A stretch of DNA of 64,000 bases, taken from contig DDWL01000038.1 of the NCBI GenBank assembly GCA_002345675.1, forward strand, positions 1-64,000. The letters are read 5' to 3'. Shown here in pieces: positions 19,212 through 27,705 of the stretch. The DNA is from Bacteroidales bacterium UBA2287 (lineage in GTDB: Bacteria; Bacteroidota; Bacteroidia; Bacteroidales; Tenuifilaceae). A program made the translations under genes and the position numbers. Each line of letters opens with the position of its first letter. Position 1 is the stretch's first letter. Under the pieces are notes generated by a model. The model did no database searches. It was not told where the DNA came from and was given only the letters and a program-made list of their open reading frames with translations.

Positions 19212-19679
19212 ATGAGAAAGCAATTTATTATTCAAATATTGTTTCTATTGCTCGCAAAAGCAGCATTTGCCCAGTGTAACAACTACCATTTAAGTTACAA
19301 CTGCCGTCCTTCGCCAAGCGAAGCAAAGGATATGTACTTGTCGAGCCAATCGAGAAGCGTGTACCTCGAGGCTCAAGTACCCTATAAGTTTCAAATGACC
19401 CTATTCGGAAAAATGGACTATAAAATTATTTTCTGTGCCGAAAAAAAGTTCTACCCAATACACTACACAATTACTGAAAAGGCTACAGGTAAAATATTTT
19501 TCGATAATAAAGACGATACTTTTGTCGAATCTATTGGGTTTTCGACCGATAAAACCACAATTGTAGTAGTTGAATGTACACTTTTGGCCGAAAAGGCAAA
19601 ATTCGACGATATTAGAGATAATAGGTCGTGTGTTGGCATACCAATTATGTATCGTAAAATTCCTAAAACAGGTTTTTAG
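19212..19679 (+). CDS. small secreted protein of unknown function
   Basis: A 155-residue protein with a clear signal peptide (cleavage expected after AKAAFA at about 21). The mature part is a compact, probably beta-rich domain with five cysteines (CNN, NCRPS, FCAE, VECT, SCVG), four of which could form two disulfides in the periplasm. No known family recognised. It follows the lipoprotein gene by 31 bp and is closed by a strong terminator at 19766, so the two form one short operon downstream of the transporter. Confidence 0.75.
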   Translation: MRKQFIIQILFLLLAKAAFAQCNNYHLSYNCRPSPSEAKDMYLSSQSRSVYLEAQVPYKFQMTLFGKMDYKIIFCAEKKFYPIHYTITEKATGKIFFDNKDDTFVESIGFSTDKTTIVVVECTLLAEKAKFDDIRDNRSCVGIPIMYRKIPKTGF

Positions 19680-19765
19680 TTTATTTTGCATTGAAATGCA
19701 ATCAATAGAATTATGATTTCCCCTTGTTGAAAAACTAATGGGTTTGTGCTGGGCATTAATGTGGT

Positions 19766-19798
19766 CTGTAAATCTTTAGATTTACAGATCTTTTTTTA
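19766..19798 (+). terminator. rho-independent terminator
   Basis: Perfect 9-bp arms CTGTAAATC (19766-19774) and GATTTACAG (19779-19787) with loop TTTA, followed by TCTTTTTTTA. It closes the lipoprotein/secreted-protein unit. The remaining 150 bp to the next start are AT-rich with no clear feature. Confidence 0.85.
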
Positions 19799-19950
19799 TT
19801 AAGCTATCGTTATTGTATTTTTTTATGCAATAGTAATTTTACAAATGTTTTTTTTATGTGCATTGGGGTTATTATAAGTTATCAGATCAAATTTGGTTTA
19901 ATTTATTGAATAAAAATAGTTAAGTTTGATATGTAATTTAACGTATTTGT

Positions 19951-22900
19951 ATGCCTTCATTTTTTCGTTTTATTGTATTTGCATCATTCGTTACTATTTA
20001 TACAAGCTCCATTGTCGTTGGCCAACCAACGTACACCGTTAAAGAGGTACATCGCGACCGCTACACCAAATTCCATAACTACTACACTGCCGATGGTATT
20101 TGTTCGTACCGTTTTACCGATATAGTACAGGACAAACAGGGATTTATGTGGTTTGCCACTCGCGATGGCCTTATGCGGTTCGATGGGTACACCTTTCACC
20201 CCTACATGGCCGGTGAAGCCCAAAACCAGCTCCCCCACAACGATGTTCGCAAAATGGTAGTTGATAGTTTGGGAAACCTTTGGGTTGGAACCATGGGTGG
20301 GCTTTGCCGATACAACCCTAAAACCAATGATTTTACAAGGCTAACTCATTTTTTTGGGAAAGAAATCCAGGGAGGCAAAGGTGTTTTAGCAATTTTTTTC
20401 GATTCGAGAAATAGGCTTTGGGTCGACAAGCAGGATGGGGTGCTTAATTGTATCGATTTCAACAATTCGTCGCTCGAAACCTACCAACACTTTGGTATTG
20501 AAAACGACATATACCCCATGCACGCCATTACTAAGTTTAACGATAAAATTTTAGTGGGTGGGGCTAATTCCCTTATTTCTCTACTTTCATTAAATCCCAC
20601 TAAATGGACAAATTTTAAAGATACAATAGTTGATGGGAATGCACTTGACTTAGGCAGTACAGCTGACTTTTTACATATAGGTAGTAACGAAATATGGGTT
20701 GCCAATTTTGGCAAACGGGCCTATTCAATCGATAAAAAAACACTCCAACGAAAGATTTTACCCTTTACCTCGTCTTACACCTTTGCCAGGCACCCCGATG
20801 GGCGTGTGTGGGTTGGTGGCTATAGCAATGGCGCTCTGCTGTATAATCCTATAACCAGTACCTTAACCGTTTACCGTAACAACGAGAATAATCCCTACTC
20901 TATTGCCGGGGACCAAATTTACAAAATTTACCTCGATCGACAGGGTAATACGTGGTTTGCCACCAATAAGGGACTCTCAGTAATTAGCCAGCACCGTAAC
21001 CGTTTCTTGCATATTCGAAAAATACCCGAGAGCAGCGGGTTGCCAACCAACAAAATTATTTCGGTACTTCCCGATTATCCTAATACCTTATGGCTGGGTA
21101 CGGAAAATAGAGGGCTTATAAAGTACAGTATGTCAACAGGTTTTGTGAAAAAATACGATTATTTCGAAAGCCCCGATAGCATTGGTTCTAATACTGTTAC
21201 ACATGTTTCAAAGTATAATAATCAAACTCTATTGCTTTCCCTTTGGAATGGTAGAGACGGAGCTGTTAATTCGTTTTCAATACCAAACCAAAAGTTTACA
21301 CGTTACCATACCTCCGATAAGTATTACTGGTACAGGCGCGTAGTTAGGCATTCGGGGGGTGAGGTTTATGTTGGTTCGTGGGGGGGCGGTATACTTCCTC
21401 TCAATTTAAATAGTAACGATTACTTAGGAAGGCGGTATTATAGCAATTCAAATACTTTTTTTTCTGTTCAAACGACAAAGAGTAGCAAAATTCAAACTAA
21501 CCAAATGGGTTGGATTGTTGCATATACCGATAAAATTCTTGCTATTAATTTGTTTTCAGGTGATACTGTAGTAGTAGCAAATTATGAAAATGATATTTTG
21601 AAAATAATCTATGATGGAGTGCCTAGTCATCAGTCAATTTTTACACCAAGTAAAAAAGATTTTTATACAGAAAGTATTGCTCTTCTGGGTAATAATTTGG
21701 TAGGCATATTCAGCAATAAAAGCAGTAGTTTAGTAGAGGTTGATCTGGTTCATCGAAAGGCTAATGTGTACAACTTCAATTTACAGCATGGGTTTGTATC
21801 TACTTGGGTCGATTCCTGTATATATTTGGGTGGTAGCGGCACGCTGTATCGTTGGGATTCGAAACGTAAACAGCCTGTTATTTTAATTACCAGTGAGCAA
21901 ATGGGCCAACCTACAAGTGCAATTGGTATGGGTAACGAAAAGTTGGCTATTGGTGCCAGTAATGGACTTTTTATGGCTACAAATTCAGAAGAAAAAAAAT
22001 GGATACTTGGTGAGCAAATCCTTACTGCTCATGTGAACCAAGCTCTAAAGATTGAAAACAGAACCTTTTTTGCTACTGCTGATGGGCTTGTTGAGTTAAA
22101 CAAGAAATGTGAAATTGTTAATCGCTTTCTCGATGAAGCAAACGTGGTTGCACTTACAGCCGACAGCACTGGCCACTTGTGGGTTGCCACCGAAAGAGCA
22201 TTATTCCGTATGAATTTGAAATCCAATGGTTTCGAGGAGTTGAAGCCCAATACCAACAACGCCAAAGGACTACCAAGTAACATAGTATACAGCTTGGCTA
22301 CCGATGTAATGGGAAATGTATGGATGGTAAATAAGCACTGCATTAGCATGTGCAACACAGCCAATATGGAATTTACAAACCATGTTGAGCCATCGGAAAG
22401 GGGTACTTTTAATCATTTAGTAACTGACATGTTCGAGGATAGTAGGGGATACCTTTGGGTTGGTTACTCAATGGCTGGGGGAGTAAGCCAAATTGACCCG
22501 AAGACAGAAAAGGTGCGCAGTTTTGTTCATTTAGAATGGGATTCCCTCTCCTTTCCTAATGCGGCTACATGGAGTATTGCCGAAACATCAAATGGGCAAA
22601 TGCTCTTTGGCACCGACGCAGGGTTAGCTATAATGCATGGTGACGAGAACCGTTTTCAAATTATTGATGATAGTAACGGGTTACCTGCTAAAATGGTAAC
22701 TGCAGTAGCGCAGGATGCCAACGGGCTTATTTGGGTTGGAACCAGCAACGGACTGGCAAAGTACAATATGGCAACGGGCAACGTAGAAACTTTTGGCACA
22801 ATTCAAGGGGCTTTGGGCGGTGAAATTAGCACCATTTGTAAATTTGGACCTAACCAAATGGTGGTTGCTGGTGAATGGGGACTCAATATTTTTAACCCTA

Positions 22901-24237
22901 GCCACGTTTTTAAGGATACAGTTGCAGCACCAATTTACATAACTAGCATTTCCATTAGCGGAAATGTAACCCATTATTTCCCCGATAGCAGGCAGCGAAT
23001 TGTTCTTGGGTCGAACCATAAAACCTTAGATATTGCTTTTGTTGCACTCGATTTCAGTGCAGCCGAGAACATTAAATATCGCTACCAACTCGAAGGGTTT
23101 GAAGATTCTTTAACAACAGTTAATGGTGGTAACTTATCTGTAAAATACTCGAACTTGCCATGGGGTAAATACACCTTTAAAGTTTTTTGTACTAACGCCG
23201 ATGGGGTATGGGGAACTACTCCTGCGCAATTGTTTTTTAAAGTGAGACTTCCGTTTTATTTAAGGTGGTGGTTTATCATTTTTTGCTTGTCTGTGTTTGG
23301 AGCGTTGTTTTATTTTATTGTAAAAACTCGTGAAGCATACTTAAAAGCAGAAAACCTTAGGCTCGACAGCATAATACAAGAAAGAACAGAGGAGGTTTTA
23401 ACCCAAAACGAAGAGTTAAGGGTTCAGCGCGACATAATTGGTCAACAATCCGATGAAATTAAGCAGGTAAATATTCACCTAACCGATAGCATTGAGTATG
23501 CACTAACGCTACAGAATGCACTAATGCCATCAAAAATTGAGTTTGAAGCAGTTTTGGGAGCAAGTATGCTTATTTTTAAACCTAAGGACATTGTAAGTGG
23601 CGACTTGTATTGGCTTAAAGGATCTTACGAAAAGTTTACTTTAGTTGTTGGCGATTGCACTGGACATGGAGTTCATGGCGGTTTTATGAGTATGATGGGG
23701 CTTACTTTTATTTCCGAGTCGTATGCTGCAAATCCAAATGCAAATCCACTGGAATTACTTATTACCGTTCATCAACATTTTGCCGAAACGCTAAAGTTAG
23801 CAACAAATAATCCAACGCTCACTTCGGGTATGGATATTGCCATTTGTGAGGTCGATAGAAAATTAGGTGTCATGTCATACTCTGGGGCACGTTTGCCTTT
23901 ATACTTATTAAAGCAAAATGGAAATAATTGTACCCTCGATAAGTATAAGTCGGGGAAAAAGCCTGTTGGTTCCCCTTGGTTTACGCCCGACGTGCCCTTA
24001 ATTGAAATACCCATAAACCCGGGCGATACTTTAGTTTTAGCTACCGATGGCGCCTTCGACCAGCTGTCGCTGGTTGAGCGTAAACGGTTCAATAGGGTGC
24101 AGTTTGAAGAGGTTTTACTGAGAAATCAACCACAGCCAATCGACAAACTCAGCACTGCAATTGAGCGCGAACTTAGTGCATGGCAGGACAAAGGAATTCA
24201 AACCGACGATATTACGGTGCTTGGGTTTGTAGTTTAA
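19951..24237 (+). CDS. beta-propeller sensor with SpoIIE-type PP2C phosphatase output
   Basis: A 1428-residue transmembrane protein. Signal peptide (about 1-24), then around twelve Reg_prop-type blades (repeats such as GFMWFATRDGLMRFDGY, NLWVGTMGGLCRYNP) forming a large periplasmic propeller to about residue 980. A Y_Y_Y-type beta domain (YRYQLEGFEDS...WGKYTFKV) follows at about 1030-1095, a membrane segment at about 1105-1130, a coiled coil, and a SpoIIE/PP2C domain from about 1195 with KDIVSGDLYWL, VGDCTGHGVHGGFMS and TDDITVLG. These carry the metal-binding Asp residues. The front half matches the hybrid two-component sensors used for polysaccharide sensing; here the kinase is replaced by a Ser/Thr phosphatase. 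Such phosphatases activate STAS-domain antagonists; a STAS protein is encoded at 61673. Ligand unknown. Confidence 0.9.
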   Translation: MPSFFRFIVFASFVTIYTSSIVVGQPTYTVKEVHRDRYTKFHNYYTADGICSYRFTDIVQDKQGFMWFATRDGLMRFDGYTFHPYMAGEAQNQLPHNDVRKMVVDSLGNLWVGTMGGLCRYNPKTNDFTRLTHFFGKEIQGGKGVLAIFFDSRNRLWVDKQDGVLNCIDFNNSSLETYQHFGIENDIYPMHAITKFNDKILVGGANSLISLLSLNPTKWTNFKDTIVDGNALDLGSTADFLHIGSNEIWVANFGKRAYSIDKKTLQRKILPFTSSYTFARHPDGRVWVGGYSNGALLYNPITSTLTVYRNNENNPYSIAGDQIYKIYLDRQGNTWFATNKGLSVISQHRNRFLHIRKIPESSGLPTNKIISVLPDYPNTLWLGTENRGLIKYSMSTGFVKKYDYFESPDSIGSNTVTHVSKYNNQTLLLSLWNGRDGAVNSFSIPNQKFTRYHTSDKYYWYRRVVRHSGGEVYVGSWGGGILPLNLNSNDYLGRRYYSNSNTFFSVQTTKSSKIQTNQMGWIVAYTDKILAINLFSGDTVVVANYENDILKIIYDGVPSHQSIFTPSKKDFYTESIALLGNNLVGIFSNKSSSLVEVDLVHRKANVYNFNLQHGFVSTWVDSCIYLGGSGTLYRWDSKRKQPVILITSEQMGQPTSAIGMGNEKLAIGASNGLFMATNSEEKKWILGEQILTAHVNQALKIENRTFFATADGLVELNKKCEIVNRFLDEANVVALTADSTGHLWVATERALFRMNLKSNGFEELKPNTNNAKGLPSNIVYSLATDVMGNVWMVNKHCISMCNTANMEFTNHVEPSERGTFNHLVTDMFEDSRGYLWVGYSMAGGVSQIDPKTEKVRSFVHLEWDSLSFPNAATWSIAETSNGQMLFGTDAGLAIMHGDENRFQIIDDSNGLPAKMVTAVAQDANGLIWVGTSNGLAKYNMATGNVETFGTIQGALGGEISTICKFGPNQMVVAGEWGLNIFNPSHVFKDTVAAPIYITSISISGNVTHYFPDSRQRIVLGSNHKTLDIAFVALDFSAAENIKYRYQLEGFEDSLTTVNGGNLSVKYSNLPWGKYTFKVFCTNADGVWGTTPAQLFFKVRLPFYLRWWFIIFCLSVFGALFYFIVKTREAYLKAENLRLDSIIQERTEEVLTQNEELRVQRDIIGQQSDEIKQVNIHLTDSIEYALTLQNALMPSKIEFEAVLGASMLIFKPKDIVSGDLYWLKGSYEKFTLVVGDCTGHGVHGGFMSMMGLTFISESYAANPNANPLELLITVHQHFAETLKLATNNPTLTSGMDIAICEVDRKLGVMSYSGARLPLYLLKQNGNNCTLDKYKSGKKPVGSPWFTPDVPLIEIPINPGDTLVLATDGAFDQLSLVERKRFNRVQFEEVLLRNQPQPIDKLSTAIERELSAWQDKGIQTDDITVLGFVV

Positions 24238-24258
24238 AGGTATAATTTAAAATTTTAA

Positions 24259-24311
24259 AAGAGCTCCGAAATCTTTAATTAGAGGCTCAAACAAGAGTTC
24301 GGAACTCTTTT
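24259..24311. repeat. left REP-like palindrome of the transposase locus
   Basis: AAGAGTTCGGAACTCTT (24293-24309) is a 17-nt palindrome with a single central base, preceded by the related half AAGAGCTCCGAA. It lies 20 nt before the RAYT start. Matching palindromes in the other orientation follow the gene, as expected for REP units mobilised by this transposase type. Confidence 0.75.
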
Positions 24312-24329
24312 AACGTAAAACCTATTTAT

Positions 24330-24919
24330 ATGTTAACTAAAGAGCCAATTGTACATGGTAACGTCTACCATCTTTACAACCATGCCAATGGCAATATCAA
24401 CCTTTTTAGAAGCGATGAAAACTATAGGTTTTTTCTAGAAAAGTATGCAAAATACGTTACTCCATATTTTGACACTTATGCTTACTGCTTAATGCCTAAC
24501 CATTTCCACTTTTTGGTTAGGGTAAAGGATGAGAGAGTTCTGAGTTCTGAAAATGATAGTCGAGATATTTTAAAGGTTACAAATGCCATTAAAAACTGGC
24601 TCATTTCATATACTCAGTCGTACCATAAAGTTATGGAACAAGAGGTAATTTATACTACCAAAAGATAAGACGAAAGTTGGTTAAAGATGAAAATTACATG
24701 CTCACATTAATTCGCTATATCCATCTAAATCCTGTAATTCATGGTTTTGTCAACAAACCCGAAGAATGGAAGTTTTCATCTTACAATTCAATAAATTGTG
24801 GAAAGCCAAGTAAGGTACTAAGGGATGAAGTAATTAATTATTTTGGCGATATCAGCAACTTTAAATATTGCCATAATGAGAAAAATATTAATAGGCTAGC
24901 TGATGAACTCGATTTTTAG
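24330..24919 (+). pseudogene. REP-associated tyrosine transposase (RAYT), frameshifted
   Basis: Y1/HUH transposase of the IS200-like RAYT family. The first part (24330-24668) begins with YHLYNHANGNINLFR and contains the HUH motif in MPNHFHFLVRV and the region with the catalytic Tyr (YTQSYHKV). It stops early after VIYTTKR. From about 24641 the protein continues in another frame as RGNLYYQKIRRKLVKDENY then LIRYIHLNPVIHGFV, to the stop at 24919. Comparison of the two halves indicates loss of one A in the run near 24639-24642. The joined product would be about 195 residues, normal for the family. Either an inactive pseudogene, a sequencing error in a short homopolymer, or, less likely, a recoding site. 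It is flanked by REP palindromes. Confidence 0.85.
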
Positions 24920-24920
24920 T

Positions 24921-24993
24921 AAGAGTTCGAAGAGTTCCGAACTCTTACTAATCCGAACCCTTAAGAGTTCGGAACTTTTCGACTCTTCGAACT
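24921..24993. repeat. right REP-like palindromes of the transposase locus
   Basis: Contains AAGAGTTCCGAACTCTT (24930-24946), the reverse complement of the left palindrome, then AAGAGTTCGGAACTTTT (24963-24979) and half units AAGAGTTCGA and CTCTTCGAACTCTT. It lies between the RAYT stop and the stop codon of the convergent kinase gene, where it may also serve as a transcription barrier. Confidence 0.75.
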
Positions 24994-24994
24994 C

Positions 24995-25834
24995 TTACGA
25001 TAAAGGCACCTCTATTTGGTAAACAACACCCGAAGTAGTTTTCGATATATCAATTTTTCCTTTGGCAATTTCAATTCGCGAAATAATGCTTTCTAGCCCA
25101 ATTCCATTTCCCTTAGTTTGAGCAAAATTGCTACTATCGTCCTCAATGCTAATTATTACTTGGTTGCAGTTACCCATAATTATCATGTCGACTTGTTGGG
25201 CGTTTGAATGCTTAATAATGTTACCTATAAGTTCTTGAATAATTCTATATGCATTTTGTTGTGTTACATTAGGGCAACTTTTCCAATCGAAGGTTGAATC
25301 GGATGAAAATGTAAAGGTTTTTCCTGCTTGTTTACATAATCGGCTAAGAAGGAGTTCGAGCGCTTCGGCTAAATTTGTTTGAAAAAGCTCTTTTGGAGCT
25401 AAGTTGTGCGAAATGTTACGTAACTCCGAATGTATACTTTCGAGCCAAACCGATGCCTTTTTTAGCTCAGGGTTATCAAACGTAAATGGTTCAATTAAGT
25501 ATCGAACACCTAAAAGACCCGAACAGGCTCCATCGTGCAATTCTTTGGCAATTCGAGCCCTTTCGTTGTCCTGTCCCTTAAAGTAACTTTCAACAAGTTG
25601 TTGTGTGAAATTTTCATTTTTTTTTGCAATAGCTTTTGGTTCAATTGGCCTTTGTTTTTTTAGTAAAATAAGGAGTACTATGGTTAGGCATAGTACAACA
25701 ACTAGGGCAATAAGAATAACCCTTTGAGTTTCGAGCGAAATAATACGTTCGCCAGCCGACCTAACAATATTAACGTTTCCATTAAGGGTTATAAATGCTA
25801 ATTGATTAACTAAAAAAGCGTTTAAAAAGTCCAT
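24995..25834 (-). CDS. NarX/DesK-type sensor histidine kinase
   Basis: A 279-residue kinase with one membrane segment (about 39-58, VILIALVVVLCLTIVLLILL) and a short region before it; then a dimerisation helix with phospho-acceptor His100 in ARIAKELHDGACSGLLG (HisKA_3 type) and a HATPase domain with ELIGNIIKHSNA (N-box), IEDDSSNF and GNGIGLESI. The G1 motif is atypical (EDDSSN instead of DNG.G), but the second glycine motif is good. This kinase class pairs with NarL-type regulators; one is encoded just upstream at 25991-26614 on the same strand. A 121-bp hairpin element separates the two. The N-terminal part is too small for a folded sensor domain, so the signal may come through a partner. 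Confidence 0.88.
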   Translation of the reverse strand: MDFLNAFLVNQLAFITLNGNVNIVRSAGERIISLETQRVILIALVVVLCLTIVLLILLKKQRPIEPKAIAKKNENFTQQLVESYFKGQDNERARIAKELHDGACSGLLGVRYLIEPFTFDNPELKKASVWLESIHSELRNISHNLAPKELFQTNLAEALELLLSRLCKQAGKTFTFSSDSTFDWKSCPNVTQQNAYRIIQELIGNIIKHSNAQQVDMIIMGNCNQVIISIEDDSSNFAQTKGNGIGLESIISRIEIAKGKIDISKTTSGVVYQIEVPLS

Positions 25835-25869
25835 AAACCTAAATATTTAGCGTTTGCAATAAAACTCGA

Positions 25870-25990
25870 TGTCAGATAAGAGAACGTCAAGAATAAGGCT
25901 TTCGTAGTTTTGAAAATCAAGGAGTTTACTTGGGTAAACGACTGTTTTCAAAACAAGAGTAACGAAATTATTGGCGTTTTCTTGCTGACA
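25870..25990. repeat. 121-bp imperfect inverted repeat between regulator and kinase genes
   Basis: Begins TGTCAG (25870-25875) and ends CTGACA (25985-25990). The two arms of about 57 nt align along their whole length, with blocks AACG/CGTT, GTTTTGAAAA/TTTTCAAAAC and GTTTAC/GTAAAC and a four-base loop TTGG. It abuts the stop codon of the response-regulator gene. It has the form of a MITE; in the mRNA it would make a long hairpin between the two cistrons. Confidence 0.75.
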
Positions 25991-26614
25991 TTATTGATCG
26001 ATTAGCCCCAAATCGGCAGCTTTAGAAAGAAGTTTTGTAGCATTATTTACCTCAAACTTTTGAAAAAGCACTTTACGGTAACCTTCAACAGTATTTTCCG
26101 ACAAGCAAAGCGTTTCGGCAATTTCGCATGTTTTTAAACCCTTTGCAACAAGTTTAAGTACATCCTTTTCGCGAGTAGTAAGCGAAATGCTATTGTTGCT
26201 TACCGAAAGGGTTACAATTAACTCTTTGGCTTGGGGCGAAAAGTAAGTACCTCCCTTTGCAATTTCAACAATAGCATTTTGAAGTTCGGCAGCAGGGCAG
26301 GTTTTAAATACAATTCCGTTTGCTTTTAGTTTTAGCATTTCGTTTATTCGCCAGTTTTGCTGGTGCATGGTAAGAAAAAGAATTCGAATTGATGGGGAAT
26401 TTTGCTTTAACAACTTGGCCATTTCAATACCATCCATTTTTGGTAGGCTTATATCCGAAATTACCATGTCGGGCTGTTCGGTTTGTGAGGCAAGAAGTAA
26501 ATCCTCGGCCGAGTGAAAAATACGTAAAGCACATTCAATTCCCAAACGAGTAATGGTGCGCTCTATACCTTCGGTAACCATTGGGTGGTCGTCGACCAAA
26601 AAAATGCTAACCAT
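25991..26614 (-). CDS. NarL/LuxR-type response regulator
   Basis: 207 residues from the ATG at 26614. The frame is open to 26668, but that longer start would run into the palindrome at 26665-26680, and the receiver proper begins MVSIFLVDDHPMV at 26614. The receiver has the acidic pair at 8-9 and phospho-acceptor Asp54 (MVISDISLPKMDG), Thr (FLTMHQ) and Lys (GIVFKTCPAAE; Lys is followed by Thr rather than Pro). A C-terminal LuxR-type helix-turn-helix reads LTTREKDVLKLVAKG and LSENTVEGYRKVLFQKF. Partner of the kinase gene that follows on the same strand. It likely binds the palindromic block in the divergent intergenic region, and the similar one at 35035, to control the envelope genes next to it (inference). 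Confidence 0.9.
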   Translation of the reverse strand: MVSIFLVDDHPMVTEGIERTITRLGIECALRIFHSAEDLLLASQTEQPDMVISDISLPKMDGIEMAKLLKQNSPSIRILFLTMHQQNWRINEMLKLKANGIVFKTCPAAELQNAIVEIAKGGTYFSPQAKELIVTLSVSNNSISLTTREKDVLKLVAKGLKTCEIAETLCLSENTVEGYRKVLFQKFEVNNATKLLSKAADLGLIDQ

Positions 26615-26664
26615 TGCCAAGCCGTTTAAAATGAACTGCAAAGTAGTACTTTTTTCGAAACATA

Positions 26665-26735
26665 CCACGGAAAACCGTGGGGAATTTTTCAGGGTAAATT
26701 GGGATTGTATTATTGTTGAAAAAACTCAACATTTG
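26665..26735 (+). promoter_or_regulatory. operator-like palindrome plus promoter, copy 1
   Basis: CCACGGAAAACCGTGG (26665-26680) is a 6-bp inverted repeat with AAAA centre, running into GGAATTTTTCA. TTG follows at 26705-26707, then 20 nt, then AACATTTG (26728-26735) as -7-like element. The block from 26665 aligns without gaps with 35035-35105. It lies in the divergent region between the NarL-type regulator and the 26773 gene. Confidence 0.65.
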
Positions 26736-26772
26736 AAGTTGATTAGTAATGTAATTAACAATATCAACTATC

Positions 26773-27693
26773 ATGAAATGTTTTCGATTTTCTTGCCTTT
26801 TAATTGTGTTTGCTTTTTTTATAAATCACAATTATATTTTAGCGCAAAAGACAATTCAACGTTCTTCAGAAAAGCCGCCAAATTGGCTAAAGGGGACTGA
26901 CGCAATCCAAAGTTCAATTTTTCAATACTATATAGGCGAAGGCAACGGAGTTACCGTGGAGGAGGCGCGAAAAAATGCTTTGCAGAATGTTATTTTACAG
27001 TACGCGGAAACGCTTGGTACCGATTATATTGTTGGTAGCGAAAGTACTTTAAAGGTAGTAGAACAAGTTACAGGGGGATCGTTCAACAAAACTGAAGATT
27101 TTTACTTTAAAGCCAATGTAAAAGGGAAAGAGCAACGTTTTTCCATTCCATGCTTAACTGCTGTTGAGTATTACTGGGAACGGTCATCATACAGTGCAGC
27201 AGGATATCAATTTTGGTTGCTTGTTCGAATTCCACACGAGAAAAGCAGCTGTAATTTACCATTTTACAAAAGTTATGGTTCATCGGCTTTTTTAAGATCC
27301 TTAATTCTTCCTGGCTGGGGTCAAATTTATAAAAAGGAACAACTTAAGGGTTATTCTATAATGGCAGTAACATTAAGTTCAATATCACTATGCCTAGTAG
27401 CTCAAAATCAATATTCGGTAAATTACGAATATGCTAGGCAAACCCAAAATTATGAAATGAAATTGAAGTATATAAATACTGGCGATAACTGGGCAACAGT
27501 TCGAACCGTTTCTGGGATAACTGCAGGAGCATTTTATATATATAATGTTATTGATGCCTTAGCATCTAAAGGAGAAAAAATGTATGCAAGACGTAACTCA
27601 AATATTATAATATCACCAATGTTTGATAAGCCAGGTGTTTTATTCTCTTTAACAATTCCAATTAATTTAAATAATAAGAACCCCAACAACTAA
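26773..27693 (+). CDS. periplasmic/inner-membrane DUF5683-like protein
   Basis: A 306-residue protein with a signal peptide (about 1-24, cleavage after NYILA). Residues 30-170 resemble an LPP20/FlgT-like fold: GEGNGVTVEEARKNALQNVI is the typical 'vectored' helix after a beta-strand. Residues about 175-275 carry the DUF5683 signature SSAFLRSLILPGWGQIYKKE and two hydrophobic helices (about 197-213 and 240-262), so the protein is probably membrane-bound facing the periplasm. First gene of a three-gene unit with the lipoprotein gene 12 bp downstream and the large T9SS protein after that. Preceded by the candidate regulated promoter at 26665-26735. Exact function unknown. Confidence 0.8.
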   Translation: MKCFRFSCLLIVFAFFINHNYILAQKTIQRSSEKPPNWLKGTDAIQSSIFQYYIGEGNGVTVEEARKNALQNVILQYAETLGTDYIVGSESTLKVVEQVTGGSFNKTEDFYFKANVKGKEQRFSIPCLTAVEYYWERSSYSAAGYQFWLLVRIPHEKSSCNLPFYKSYGSSAFLRSLILPGWGQIYKKEQLKGYSIMAVTLSSISLCLVAQNQYSVNYEYARQTQNYEMKLKYINTGDNWATVRTVSGITAGAFYIYNVIDALASKGEKMYARRNSNIIISPMFDKPGVLFSLTIPINLNNKNPNN

Positions 27694-27705
27694 AACCTAA
27701 ATACC

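Noticed and set aside
24639..24670. Programmed frameshift in the RAYT gene
   Set aside because: There is no long slippery run, no downstream pseudoknot candidate and no Shine-Dalgarno-like stimulator; RAYT genes are normally unbroken. A plain deletion or a sequencing error is simpler.
26553..26900. Plus-strand open frame across the regulator/DUF5683 intergenic region
   Set aside because: It runs antisense through the receiver domain and over the operator-like palindrome, and then overlaps the signal peptide of the real gene in another frame.
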